Of a DNA stretch of 38,287 nt, positions 16,814 through 25,291 are shown one piece after another. Below the pieces are notes generated by a model. The model ran no database searches, had not been told where the DNA came from, and saw nothing but the letters and a program-made list of their open reading frames with translations. Within the stretch, counting starts at the first letter, position 1; each line of letters begins with the position of its first letter. Source of the stretch: Eubacterium sp. (GTDB lineage Bacteria > Bacillota > Clostridia > Lachnospirales > Lachnospiraceae); the NCBI GenBank assembly GCA_024681515.1, contig JAILAR010000157.1, positions 1-38,287 of the forward strand, given 5' to 3'. Position numbers and translations under genes: made by a program.

Positions 16814-17746
16814 CTACTTCAATGTGGCAGAATCAAATGTCAGTGTATACTCGATCTCATGTGCCTCACTCATGGCTGTGGTATCGGCCTTCACCGGCAG
16901 CGGATAATCAAATCCGATCACCGGGATCTCAAAAGTGGAATTCTCCGTGGAAGGATTTTCCACCGGAAGAAACTTGGTACCATCCACGACCATATAATCA
17001 TATTTCGAACTGCTCCACACGATCTCCGCAGTCACCTTTCCGCCTTCCACCGTCAGCTTCGCAGGAGAATTCACGGTTGCCCGTCCGGAACCCCCTGCCA
17101 GTGTCACCGAAGCCGAATAGGTTCCGTCCGTCAGTCCCAGATCCGAAGCGTCTTTGTAGGGCTTCTCCCGGTAAGCCGTAAAAGGAAGACCTGCAGCTTC
17201 AAAGCACAGATCCCTGTCATACCAGAGTTCTTTTTTCTTGCTGAATGCCGCACATGGCACCGCCTTATTCAATGCTTCCACCGGAAATGTGAAGCTGTGA
17301 CTCCCGTCTGCTTCTTCTGTAAACGGGATACGATCAGCCTCAGAGGCCTTCTCTGCCTCATCTCCGTTTCCGGGATATACATACAGATATCCTTTGCCGC
17401 CCATGATCATTTTCGCCGTCATGGTGCCCTGTGATACCGTCAGCTGACATGCCGTAATATCAAACATGGAGGAACTGGACTTTACAGTGATGTCATAGAC
17501 ACCGTCCTTTAGCTGATCTCCCGTGACCGTGATCATTCCTTCGGTGACGACCTGGACCGCTTCAACCGTTGTCTTCTCCGTATTCTTCTCGGTATTGTTT
17601 TTGATTTCCGACCCCGCCGCCTCACCTGATGTCGAAGACGTCTGCTCCGAGGAATCCTTTGTCTCCGTTGATCCCGACGATCCGCAGCCGACCAGCATCG
17701 TCGTTACTGCAAGTCCGAGAATCAGTCCTCTCCATTTTTTCTTCAT
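16814..17746 (-). CDS. Lipoprotein with two NEAT-like domains (tentative)
   Basis: 310 aa. The lipobox TTMLVGC is followed by a Ser/Thr/Glu-rich linker and two similar beta-rich units. Both begin D-G-x-Y (DGVYDITVKSSSSMFDI and DGTYSASVTLAGGSGRATV). The second has LTVEGGKVTAEIVWSSSKYD, then YMVVDGTKF, FEIPVIGFDYPLPV and EIEYTLTFD, which is close to the pattern of NEAT heme-binding domains. The assignment to NEAT is inference; no axial Tyr pair was proven. The start at 17746 is taken because GGAGA lies 7 nt upstream. It sits between the CbiK lipoprotein and the binding protein of the same riboswitch operon, so it may capture tetrapyrroles at the surface. Confidence 0.75.
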   Translation of the reverse strand: MKKKWRGLILGLAVTTMLVGCGSSGSTETKDSSEQTSSTSGEAAGSEIKNNTEKNTEKTTVEAVQVVTEGMITVTGDQLKDGVYDITVKSSSSMFDITACQLTVSQGTMTAKMIMGGKGYLYVYPGNGDEAEKASEADRIPFTEEADGSHSFTFPVEALNKAVPCAAFSKKKELWYDRDLCFEAAGLPFTAYREKPYKDASDLGLTDGTYSASVTLAGGSGRATVNSPAKLTVEGGKVTAEIVWSSSKYDYMVVDGTKFLPVENPSTENSTFEIPVIGFDYPLPVKADTTAMSEAHEIEYTLTFDSATLK

Positions 17747-17845
17747 ATTCGAATCTCCGTAAATATCGATAGTGTCCCACACTGTCAACACATCGACTGT
17801 CTTTACTCCACAGTGTCACTTGCTGTATTACAGTACTCTCCGACA

Positions 17846-18859
17846 CTATTTTACACTATCAATGGCAGCCTGGGCATGATCCACATAGATCTGGCGGATG
17901 GCTTCATTTTCTCCGAGACCGCGGAGCAGGCAAACCACCTCATAACCGTCCTTTGTAAATGCTGTCTTCCAGGAATCTTCCTCATCTCCGGCCATATCAT
18001 TATTCGCATGATCACCGGCAACTACCATCAGAGGCTCCAAAACCACGCGCTTATAACCGCCCTTCTTCACTGCCTCACGAACGTCATCCAGCGACGGTGT
18101 TGCCTCAACGGTACCGATAAAATAATTCTTGTAACCGTCTGCCGTCAGAAGGTCCTGCATTTTCTGATATACACCGTTTGATTCATGCTCGGTTCCGTGG
18201 CCCATGAATACGATGGCCGTCTGTCCGTCATCATACTCCTTTGTCCATTCCGTGATTGCCTTTTCCACACGCTTGAAATCATCATCCGATGTGAGCAGCG
18301 GCTTGCCGATGGCGATCTTCTCAAATGTATCGGAATACTTTGCCACCTTTCCGGTCAGCTCATCGTACTCAATTCCGTTCATCAGGTGGGTCGGCTGAAC
18401 CACCAGCGTCTTTACGTTATTTTTAACCGCACGCTCCAGCGCCTCATCCACATTATCGATATGGATCTTGTCACGCTTTTCCACATGATTGATGACGATA
18501 TCTGCCGTAAAGCCACGGCGTACGGAATAATCCTTAAAGGAATCCTCCAGAGACTGCTCGATGGCTCCGATGGTCAGACGACGTGAATCATTGAAACTGG
18601 TTCCGAAGCTGATAACAAGAAGTTCTCTGTCTCCGATCTCATCCTGATTTCTTACGTTGTCCAGGGATGCATCTCCCGTTGTGTAATCCTCTTCTTCATC
18701 CTCGCCGCCCTGTTCGGAAGCCGCCTGGGTTACCGCCTGGCTGGATGCTTCGGTATTGGCAGATGTGGTTGCCTCACCCTTGGATCCACAGCCCGTCAGA
18801 GACATACCCAGTGCCAGTGTCAGGATCATTGCCGTTTTTCTGAATGTATTCTTTCTCAT
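17846..18859 (-). CDS. cbiK: Lipid-anchored sirohydrochlorin cobaltochelatase CbiK homologue
   Basis: 337 aa. The N-terminus is a lipoprotein signal (lipobox LTGC, Cys24) and an acidic linker to about residue 73, so the enzyme should sit outside the membrane. The CbiK core follows: LLVISFGTSFNDSRRLTIGAI, QPTHLMNGIEYDEL (His158, Glu164), FMGHGTEHE (His221) and AGDHANNDMAGDEEDSW (His284). These match the His/Glu metal site known for CbiK, which inserts cobalt into sirohydrochlorin. A surface CbiK cannot serve cytosolic cobalamin synthesis directly; metal capture, tetrapyrrole binding or removal of metal are alternatives (a periplasmic CbiK that binds heme is known in Desulfovibrio). It is the first gene after the cobalamin riboswitch. 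Confidence 0.92.
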   Translation of the reverse strand: MRKNTFRKTAMILTLALGMSLTGCGSKGEATTSANTEASSQAVTQAASEQGGEDEEEDYTTGDASLDNVRNQDEIGDRELLVISFGTSFNDSRRLTIGAIEQSLEDSFKDYSVRRGFTADIVINHVEKRDKIHIDNVDEALERAVKNNVKTLVVQPTHLMNGIEYDELTGKVAKYSDTFEKIAIGKPLLTSDDDFKRVEKAITEWTKEYDDGQTAIVFMGHGTEHESNGVYQKMQDLLTADGYKNYFIGTVEATPSLDDVREAVKKGGYKRVVLEPLMVVAGDHANNDMAGDEEDSWKTAFTKDGYEVVCLLRGLGENEAIRQIYVDHAQAAIDSVK

Positions 18860-19074
18860 GTTTTCCTCCTGTGAACGATTGTCTGAAGTGTCAACCGAAT
18901 CTCTTCATCCGGTTGAAAACCTGATTTCATGATCCGATTCCCCGCGTTCAAAGGTCTGCTCGTTCCCCGCAGCACAGCACCCAAAATTCGTCATGACGAA
19001 GCTTTTTGCGAAATCTCTTTGCATAAGCATTACTCACGCATCACACCTGTGTCATTCACTCATTTTCGGGCATC
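18860..19074 (-). promoter_or_regulatory. Leader between riboswitch and cbiK
   Basis: This stretch of about 215 bp has no credible gene. It holds a perfect 14-bp palindrome TTCGTCATGACGAA, and a CAACCG/CGGTTG hairpin (18892-18897 with 18910-18915) about 20 nt upstream of the AGGAGG of cbiK. Confidence 0.4.
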
Positions 19075-19412
19075 AAAAAAACGCTGCGTACCGCGCCGCG
19101 TAGCTGACTGCAGTATGGTACGACCAAGGCCTCGTGGTCTGAAGCATTAGTGCTTCCGTACCGACAGCCGGCAGGTTTCCGGACTCCGAGCGATGCTGCC
19201 GTCTTCCCAACCGTGAAACTACGAATCTCAGACAAATGTCTGTATCCGTCGATTCCATGCTACGGGTCAGTGACACTTTAACAACACCCTGCATATCATA
19301 ACGCAGCTCGTTACCGTGACGAGATCGTGCAGGCCTTGCACCTGCTTCCCTTTTACCCTCCGGCCCGAAGCTGCTCACTCCGTCGGAGGCACCGTCTGAC
19401 ATATCCGTGCAA
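19075..19412 (-). ncRNA. Cobalamin riboswitch with terminator/antiterminator platform
   Basis: In gene orientation the conserved core runs from GACGGTGCC near 19405 through AAAAGGGAAGCAGGTGCAAG, then GTCACTG (19268-19274), to the B12 box GAGTCCGGAAACCTGCCGG (19168-19186). Downstream, CGTACC at 19117-19122 can pair either with GGTACG at 19157-19162 (antiterminator side) or with GGTACG at 19087-19092, followed by seven T at 19075-19081 (terminator side). Expected logic: cobalamin binding favours termination and shuts off cbiK, the NEAT-like lipoprotein and the transporter. Confidence 0.93.
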
Positions 19413-19434
19413 CGCAGACACGAATACGGCTATC

Positions 19435-19470
19435 TTTATATCACAAGAGGCGCATCGTGTCAACCGATGC
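19435..19470 (-). promoter_or_regulatory. Riboswitch operon promoter with dyad over the -35
   Basis: Perfect TTGACA (19458-19463), 17-bp spacer, TATAAA (19435-19440). A perfect 6-bp inverted repeat, GCATCG at 19452-19457 and CGATGC at 19465-19470, brackets the -35 with a 7-bp centre. Confidence 0.8.
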
Positions 19471-19519
19471 ACCTCCATGCGCTTGCTTTTCAATATTGCA
19501 CTTGATTTTTAATTCGATC

Positions 19520-20638
19520 TCATATCCGGTCATTCATACCCGGATCCCCGTCGAACCGGCTGCTCTGTCCTCTGAGCAGAAGATCCGCAACGGCAAACGC
19601 CGTCATCGTTTCAACAACGACAGCCGCTCTTGGACCGATCACCGGATCATGCCGTCCGCGGATGGAGAGCGCTACATCCTCGCCGGAAGAATTCACGGTC
19701 TGCTGCTCCCGAAAAATGGAAGGAGTCGGTTTAAAGGATGCCCGGATCACAATCTCGCTTCCGTCACTGATCCCACCAAGGATCCCTCCCGCATGATTGG
19801 TCCGCTTTGCAACGGCTCCGTCCTTCATATAAAAACTGTCATTGTTCTCCGAACCTCTTGCCTCTACAACTGCCGTCCCGTCTCCGATCTCCACTGCCTT
19901 CACTGCGCCGATGGAGAAGATCGCCTGCCCCAAAACCGCATCCAGCTTGTCAAAGACCGGTTCACCGATCCCCGCCGGAACTCCCGTCACGATACAGGTC
20001 ACCTCACTTCCGGAGGAATCCTGCTCTTCCATCAGTTTTCGTAAATACTCTGCCGCTTCAGCAGCCGCCTCCCCATCCGGCATGGAAAGTGCATTTGCCG
20101 CGATCACTTCAGGATCCGGATTTAACGGATCAAAACGTTTCGGGTCCGGTCGCACATGTCCGACGGCACTGACGTAGGCCTGTACACGTATACCATACGC
20201 TTCCAGGATCCTTGCAGCTATGGCACCTGCCGCCACCCGTCCTGCGGTCTCCCGTCCGGAAGATCGGCCGCCACCGCGGTAGTCACGGAAACCGTATTTT
20301 GCATCATATCCATAATCCGCATGACCCGGGCGATAGGTTGTTGCCAGATTTCCGTAATCCCCGGATCGCTGCGATGTATTCTCGATCATCATGGAAATGG
20401 GTGTGCCTGTCGTCCGCCCTTCAAATACTCCGGACAGGATCCTCACCCGATCCGCCTCCTGACGGGGTGTTGCAAAATCCCGTCCTCCGGGTTTTCTGCG
20501 GTCCAAATACGTCTGTATATATTTCTCCGAAACAGGCAGCCCTGCCTGGCACCCGTCCACGACCACTCCGATCCCTGCTCCATGGGATTCTCCCCAGGTC
20601 GTCATCACCAATTGTTTTCCAAAACTCGAACCTGCCAT
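19520..20638 (-). CDS. aroC: Chorismate synthase
   Basis: 372 aa; the last shikimate-pathway step, turning EPSP into chorismate with reduced FMN. Motifs: TTWGESHGAGIGVVVDGC near the start, RPGHADYGYDAKYGFRDYRG with GGGRSSGRETAGRVAAGAIA, and the Arg-rich RGRHDPVIGPRA near the end. Start 20638 gives GGAG with 9-nt spacing; the in-frame ATG at 20647 sits directly on the ribosome binding site. It is a lone shikimate gene here. A repeat hairpin (20668-20690) lies upstream, and the cobalamin-operon promoter follows. Confidence 0.97.
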   Translation of the reverse strand: MAGSSFGKQLVMTTWGESHGAGIGVVVDGCQAGLPVSEKYIQTYLDRRKPGGRDFATPRQEADRVRILSGVFEGRTTGTPISMMIENTSQRSGDYGNLATTYRPGHADYGYDAKYGFRDYRGGGRSSGRETAGRVAAGAIAARILEAYGIRVQAYVSAVGHVRPDPKRFDPLNPDPEVIAANALSMPDGEAAAEAAEYLRKLMEEQDSSGSEVTCIVTGVPAGIGEPVFDKLDAVLGQAIFSIGAVKAVEIGDGTAVVEARGSENNDSFYMKDGAVAKRTNHAGGILGGISDGSEIVIRASFKPTPSIFREQQTVNSSGEDVALSIRGRHDPVIGPRAAVVVETMTAFAVADLLLRGQSSRFDGDPGMNDRI

Positions 20639-20667
20639 ATGTAACATCTCCTGTATATTGTGATGCT

Positions 20668-20690
20668 GGGGTCAAAAGGTATTTTGCCCC
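20668..20690 (-). repeat. Intergenic hairpin repeat, second family
   Basis: In gene orientation GGGGCAAAA-TACC-TTTTGACCCC, then AGCAT, lying about 30 nt upstream of the aroC start. Near-identical to 27968-27995. Confidence 0.6.
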
Positions 20691-20712
20691 GATTCAACTC
20701 TTTACATTAAGA

Positions 20713-20744
20713 AACGCAGAGCCTACTGTCTCAGGCTCTGCGTT
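20713..20744 (-). terminator. Terminator of xerC/D-type gene
   Basis: A perfect 12-bp stem, AACGCAGAGCCT with its complement, around an 8-nt loop, followed by TTTCTT. The stop codon of the recombinase gene (20731-20733) is inside the hairpin. Confidence 0.75.
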
Positions 20745-21642
20745 CTTCCATCTTTTTTCCTGCGCGGGGATGCGCTTTATCATAGACTTCCTTCAAATGC
20801 CCAAGTTTTCCGGGCAGATACATCTGCGTTGTTGAAATGTCGGAATGACCAAGCATTTCCTTCACTGCATGCAGATCCGCGCCGTTACTTACCATATGAG
20901 AGGCAAATGAATGCCGGATCATATGTGGAGTGATATCTTTCTCAATGTGTGCCTTCTTTGCGTAGGACTTCAGAAGTTTCCAAAAGCCCTGGCGGGACAT
21001 TTCCTCTCCCTTCACATTGACGAACAGGAATTCACTGTCCTTTGCCATCTTCGCCCGTGTTCCGTCCAGGTATGACTGAAGCGCAGCGATTGCTTCCGCC
21101 TCAACCGGAATGATCCGGGTCTTGCTTCCGGAATTGCCCTTGCACTCAATAAATCCCATGGACAGGTTCAGATCCGTCACTTTCAGGGAGATCAGCTCTG
21201 ATACCCGAAGCCCGGTTCCGTAAAGCAATTCCAACATCGCCTTGTCGCGAATCTCCTTCGGTGTCTTTCCCGAAGGCTGCTGCAAAAGGAGGGACACCTC
21301 TTCCACGGTCAGCACGTCCGGCGCTTTCTTCTCAACCTTCGGAGGCTTGATCTGCTCCGTCGGATTCCCCTGCACCATACCGCGTGCCAAAAGGAACAGG
21401 AAAAAGGAACGGATACTCGCAATATTACGAGAGACCGTTGCTGAACTCATTCCCGAATTCTCCAGATGAAGGACATACGAACCAAGGGATGTTGAGGTTA
21501 CCTCATTTACATCCGTCACACCGTTTTCACGGTAGTATTCCTGCATCTTCCGAAGATCACGATTATACGATTGAATTGTGTTCTGGCTTGCGCGTTTCAC
21601 GTCACGCAAATAAGAAATGTAATACCCTATCAGTTGTTCCAT
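20731..21642 (-). CDS. xerD: Tyrosine recombinase XerC/XerD
   Basis: 303 aa, normal length. The N-terminal SAM-like DNA-binding domain is at residues 1-90. The catalytic set is visible: Arg in LLYGTGLRVSELISL, Lys in GSKTRIIPV, HMIRHSFASH (His and Arg), LGHSDISTTQ (His) and the nucleophilic Tyr in TTQMYL. XerC/D resolve chromosome dimers at dif before division; which of the two cannot be told from sequence alone. It has its own promoter and a structured leader, and ends in a hairpin overlapping its stop codon. Confidence 0.93.
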   Translation of the reverse strand: MEQLIGYYISYLRDVKRASQNTIQSYNRDLRKMQEYYRENGVTDVNEVTSTSLGSYVLHLENSGMSSATVSRNIASIRSFFLFLLARGMVQGNPTEQIKPPKVEKKAPDVLTVEEVSLLLQQPSGKTPKEIRDKAMLELLYGTGLRVSELISLKVTDLNLSMGFIECKGNSGSKTRIIPVEAEAIAALQSYLDGTRAKMAKDSEFLFVNVKGEEMSRQGFWKLLKSYAKKAHIEKDITPHMIRHSFASHMVSNGADLHAVKEMLGHSDISTTQMYLPGKLGHLKEVYDKAHPRAGKKMEERRA

Positions 21643-21762
21643 CTTTTACCCCTAAACAAACCCCTCCGGGAGCGGTTTCAATAATCTTATTGAGCGCCAA
21701 CTCAAACCCCGGCAGACTGTGTATCAAAATGCCTCGCCATGGCAACACAGATCCATCCGTAC

Positions 21763-21828
21763 TCCGGCCCCGGGCCGGACTCTCCCGTTTATATGTTACA
21801 GTATAATTACAAATTTACATAAAATCAA
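21763..21828 (-). promoter_or_regulatory. Promoter and structured leader of the recombinase gene
   Basis: TTGATT (21823-21828), 17-bp spacer, TATACT (21800-21805). Transcription enters a leader of about 150 nt that starts with a perfect hairpin TCCGGCCCCGGGCCGGA (21763-21779). The rest of 21643-21946 holds AT-rich dyads near 21841-21869 and 21897-21940 but no visible gene. Confidence 0.55.
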
Positions 21829-21946
21829 TAACATTTTTTTTGCAAAACCCCTTATAAAACAAGGGTTTGCGGGGCATTTACGCGAAATAAAGTGGACATA
21901 ATGATCCGGAACACAAAATATAGTTGTTTTGTATCATGAAAAAAAT

Positions 21947-22528
21947 TTAAAAATTTTTTTGTTTTTTTGCATCCATTTTCCCGCCCTTATTCGGGTCCCT
22001 GTTCACATCCACCCAGGCAAGTAATGCAATAATGGTTTTTCCGTCAATGATCCTTCCGTCGTAGATCATGGAAACCGCTTCTTCCACCGGGATCCGGACC
22101 ACCTCGATGGACTCCTCCGGATCCGCGTCCAGTTTTTCCTGTTTCAGATCCTTCCCAAGGAATATGGTGGTATGCTCATCGAATAATCCCGCAGCATTCA
22201 AAACCCTGCCGACACGGAATACCTTTGTCGGGTAGAACCCGGTTTCCTCCTTGGCCTCCCGGATCGCCGTCACCTCGGGAGTCGCATCCTCCGGATCCGT
22301 CACCCCCGCCGGAATCTCCAACGTAAAATCATCCTCAACATTTCGATACTGCCTGACAAGAATCGCTCTCTCCTCCTCATCCACCAGAAGGATCGCAGCG
22401 CCGTCCCGGTTCTTCACGTAATCATAGTGCCGGATCTGCCCATCCGGAAACTCCAGAACATCCTCATAAACCTTAACCCTGTGGGCCTCATATTTCAGTA
22501 TCCGTTCCAGTCGTTTTGTTTTTTTCAT
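21947..22528 (-). CDS. NUDIX hydrolase, ADP-ribose pyrophosphatase type
   Basis: 193 aa. The Nudix box reads GVTDPEDATPEVTAIREAKE followed by ETGF, with the REx2EE core intact and one extra residue in the first half. Flanking features (LVRQYRN before, and LEIPAGVTDP) fit the ADP-ribose pyrophosphatase group, which splits ADP-ribose into AMP and ribose-5-phosphate with Mg. The C-terminus is a Lys-rich tail (KMDAKKQKNF). It starts at 22528 with GAGG 8 nt upstream and follows rny after a strong terminator, so it needs its own promoter or read-through. Confidence 0.88.
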   Translation of the reverse strand: MKKTKRLERILKYEAHRVKVYEDVLEFPDGQIRHYDYVKNRDGAAILLVDEEERAILVRQYRNVEDDFTLEIPAGVTDPEDATPEVTAIREAKEETGFYPTKVFRVGRVLNAAGLFDEHTTIFLGKDLKQEKLDADPEESIEVVRIPVEEAVSMIYDGRIIDGKTIIALLAWVDVNRDPNKGGKMDAKKQKNF

Positions 22529-22539
22529 CTTATTTTCCT

Positions 22540-22554
22540 CTTCGTGCTCCGTGA
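22540..22554 (-). repeat. Dispersed intergenic repeat (minimal copy)
   Basis: TCACGGAGCACGAAG just upstream of the ribosome binding site of the NUDIX gene; same core as the larger copies at 25292-25392. Confidence 0.45.
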
Positions 22555-22557
22555 ACA

Positions 22558-22588
22558 GAAAAGGGATACCCGACGGGTATCCCTTTTC
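22558..22588 (-). terminator. Terminator of rny
   Basis: A perfect 14-bp stem, GAAAAGGGATACCC around a 3-nt loop, with A/T on both sides, directly after the rny stop. Its symmetry allows activity in both directions. Confidence 0.85.
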
Positions 22589-22596
22589 TTTACATG

Positions 22597-24147
22597 CTAT
22601 TTCGCATAATCGGTAACTCTGGATTCCCGAATCAAGCTGACCTTGATCTGGCCGGGATATTCCAGCTCATCCTCGATGCGCTTGGAAATCTCTCTTGCGA
22701 GGATCACCATATCTGCATCGGTGACATGCTCAGGAACTACCATAACCCGAATCTCACGACCTGCCTGAATAGCAAAGGACTTATCGACACCCTTGAACTC
22801 GTTTGCGATGGCTTCCAGTTTGGTAAGCCGTGTCGTATAAGTTTCCAGCGTCTCACGGCGAGCACCCGGACGCGCTGCGGAGATCGTATCCGCCGCCTGT
22901 ACGATGCAAGCAATGAGTGATTCTGCTTCGCAGTCTCCATGGTGAGATGCCACGGAATTGATAACCGTTGCATTCTCCTTGTACTTCCGACAAAGATCCA
23001 CACCGATGGATACATGGGAACCTTCCATCTCATGATCGATGGATTTACCGATATCATGCAGAAGTCCCGCACGCTTTGCCAGCTTGACATCCTCGCCGAT
23101 CTCTCCTGCGATGAGTCCGCTCAGCTCAGCGACCTCGATGGAATGCTTCAGGGCATTCTGTCCGTAACTGGTACGGAATTTCATACGACCGAGAAGTTTT
23201 ACCAGTTCGGGATGAATGCCATGCACGCCAACCTCCATGGTAGCGGCCTCGCCTTCCTCACGCATCATGGTTTCCACTTCCTTCTTTGCCTTCTCGACCA
23301 TTTCCTCGATGCGGGCCGGATGGATCCGTCCGTCAACGATCAGCTTCTCCAGCGCGATACGCGCCACTTCCCGGCGAACCGGATCGAAGCTGGAAAGCAC
23401 CACTGCCTCCGGGGTATCATCAATGATAAGATCCACACCCGTCAGTGTTTCCAATGTACGGATGTTACGACCCTCACGACCGATGATGCGTCCCTTCATG
23501 TCATCGTTCGGCAGCTGTACCAGTGAAATGGTGGATTCGGAAACAACGTCTGCAGCACATTTCTGAATGGCTGTAACGACGTATTCCCGGGCTTTCTTGT
23601 CGGCCTCTTCCTTGGCCCTCAGTTCCATCTCCTTGATCAGGACCGCGGTTTCATGCTTTACTTCATCTTCCACGGTGCGAAGCAAGTATTCCTTTGCCTG
23701 TTCAGAGGTGAGTCCGGAGATTCTCTCCAGTTCCTGTTGTCTTTTCGCGGAAAGCTCTTCGATCTCAGCCTGTTTCTTGGTCAAGTTGGACTCTCTGGCG
23801 GACAGGGACTGTTCCCTGCGTTCCAGTGTGTCGCTCTTCTTGTCAAGATTCTCTTCTCTCGAAAGAACTCTCTTCTCCATACGTTGAATCTCGTTGCGGC
23901 GTTCTTTGACTTCCTTGTCAAGGTCATTCTTGGTCTTCATGGCCTCTTCCTTGGCGGTCAGCAAAATATCCCGCTTCTTAGATTCCGCATCCTTTATGGC
24001 TTCATCTATAATCTCTCTGGCCTTGTCTTCAGCCTTGCCGAGCTTTGCTTCCGCAATATTCTTGCGGTATGCGATCGCTGCGAACCAGGTGATCACTACG
24101 GCCACAATTACTATGACAGCGCAGATGATGATGGATAGCGTATCCAC
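22597..24147 (-). CDS. rny: Ribonuclease Y
   Basis: 516 aa; a membrane-anchored endoribonuclease that starts bulk mRNA decay. A single N-terminal transmembrane helix ([18 protein letters not shown]) leads into a long coiled coil (about residues 35-200), a KH domain ([20 protein letters not shown]) and an HD domain with the catalytic [10 protein letters not shown]. Length is normal. The start is GTG at 24147 with GGAGG 7 nt upstream, the start site lying in an AGGAG-GTG-CTCCT dyad. It has its own promoter and a strong terminator. Confidence 0.97.
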   Translation of the reverse strand: MDTLSIIICAVIVIVAVVITWFAAIAYRKNIAEAKLGKAEDKAREIIDEAIKDAESKKRDILLTAKEEAMKTKNDLDKEVKERRNEIQRMEKRVLSREENLDKKSDTLERREQSLSARESNLTKKQAEIEELSAKRQQELERISGLTSEQAKEYLLRTVEDEVKHETAVLIKEMELRAKEEADKKAREYVVTAIQKCAADVVSESTISLVQLPNDDMKGRIIGREGRNIRTLETLTGVDLIIDDTPEAVVLSSFDPVRREVARIALEKLIVDGRIHPARIEEMVEKAKKEVETMMREEGEAATMEVGVHGIHPELVKLLGRMKFRTSYGQNALKHSIEVAELSGLIAGEIGEDVKLAKRAGLLHDIGKSIDHEMEGSHVSIGVDLCRKYKENATVINSVASHHGDCEAESLIACIVQAADTISAARPGARRETLETYTTRLTKLEAIANEFKGVDKSFAIQAGREIRVMVVPEHVTDADMVILAREISKRIEDELEYPGQIKVSLIRESRVTDYAK

Positions 24148-24201
24148 AGGAGCACCTCCTTTATTAAGTTTTTATTGCACTTGACAAAGTACAACGTATC
24201 T

Positions 24202-24230
24202 ATCTTATTCTTTTTTGTGCATTATGTCAA
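24202..24230 (-). promoter_or_regulatory. rny promoter
   Basis: Consensus TTGACA (24225-24230), 17-bp spacer, TAAGAT (24202-24207). The -35 lies inside the last codons of hisC. An ACTTGACA/TGTCAAGT inverted pair spans the promoter. Confidence 0.75.
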
Positions 24231-25274
24231 GTTATTCTTCAAAAAGTCAGCCACCACCCGCATCTCCTCATCCGTACCGATGGTGATTCGGAGATAGTTA
24301 TCGATCCGCGGCTGTTTGAAATATCGGAAGAAGATTCCCCTCTCTCTCGCTTTTATGAAAATTTCCTCCGCCGGGATCGTACCATGGGATGCAAAGACAA
24401 AATTGGCTGCCGACGGGATCACCTGAAAGCCCAGGTCCGTCAGTTCCTTGGTAAACCATTCTCTGGTCGCCGTGATCTTTCCTGTCGTCTCCCGGAAATA
24501 TGCATCATCCGCGACGGATGCGCACCCATACAGGATGGACGGCCGGTTCATGGTATAGGAATTATAGGAGTATTTCACTGCCTGCATGCAGGCGATCAGT
24601 TCCTTCTGACCGATGGCATAACCGATCCGAAGTCCTGCCATGGAGCGGGACTTGGAGAAGGTCCGTACCACCAGCAGATTGTCATATTTATCTACCAGTG
24701 ACAGTGCAGAGCTGCCCTCCGGTGCAAAATCGATATAGGCTTCATCCACAATTACGACCACGTCCGGATTTGCCGAAATGATCTGCTCCACCTCTTCCAG
24801 AGGCAGAAGTCTTGCCGTCGGAGCATTGGGATTCGGGAACACCACTCCGCCGTTTTCCAGCCGATAATCCGAAGGATCGATCCTGAAATCCTCCGTCAGA
24901 GCCGGTGTCCTGGTCGGGATTCTGTAAAGCTCAGCCCAGACCGGATAAAAGGAATAGGTAATATCCGGGAAGAGGATCGGACGGTCGGAATTGAAAAAGG
25001 TAAGGAACGCCATACCCAATACATCATCACTGCCGACCCCGACAAATACCTGCGCGGGATCCACGTGATGATACTCCGCAAGGGCATTTACCAGATCCAG
25101 AGCCGCCGGATCCGGATATTTTCTGAGCAGATCATAGTCCATGATGCAGTTTTGAACCCGCTCCGATGGTCCGTAAGGATTCTCGTTCGTGTTCAATTTG
25201 ATCACATTCTGTTCTTTCGGCTGCTCTCCCGGTGTATACGGTTCCACCTGTCGTACATTCTCTTTCCAGCTCAC
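24222..25274 (-). CDS. hisC: Histidinol-phosphate aminotransferase
   Basis: 350 aa; a PLP enzyme of histidine synthesis that aminates imidazole-acetol phosphate. It has KLNTNENPYGPS at the N-terminus, VVIVDEAYIDFAPE, and the PLP lysine in RTFSKSRSMAGLRIGYAIG; the C-terminal NYLRITIGTDEE is also typical. The GTG at 25274 with AGGGAG about 9 nt upstream is chosen; a longer frame from a GTG at 25307 begins inside a dispersed repeat. No other his genes are near, so it may also serve as an aromatic aminotransferase. Two dispersed repeats lie upstream. Confidence 0.92.
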   Translation of the reverse strand: MSWKENVRQVEPYTPGEQPKEQNVIKLNTNENPYGPSERVQNCIMDYDLLRKYPDPAALDLVNALAEYHHVDPAQVFVGVGSDDVLGMAFLTFFNSDRPILFPDITYSFYPVWAELYRIPTRTPALTEDFRIDPSDYRLENGGVVFPNPNAPTARLLPLEEVEQIISANPDVVVIVDEAYIDFAPEGSSALSLVDKYDNLLVVRTFSKSRSMAGLRIGYAIGQKELIACMQAVKYSYNSYTMNRPSILYGCASVADDAYFRETTGKITATREWFTKELTDLGFQVIPSAANFVFASHGTIPAEEIFIKARERGIFFRYFKQPRIDNYLRITIGTDEEMRVVADFLKNNLT

Positions 25275-25291
25275 TTTGTCTGTCTCCCTTT

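Noticed and set aside
13718-18859. Reading the operon as a plain iron-siderophore importer
   Set aside because: The protein families allow it, but a clear cobalamin riboswitch and a CbiK gene make a corrinoid, cobalt or tetrapyrrole role more likely.
21841-21869. GCAAAACCCC...GGGTTTGC hairpin as a terminator
   Set aside because: On neither strand is it followed by a T-run; on the minus strand it is followed by A residues.
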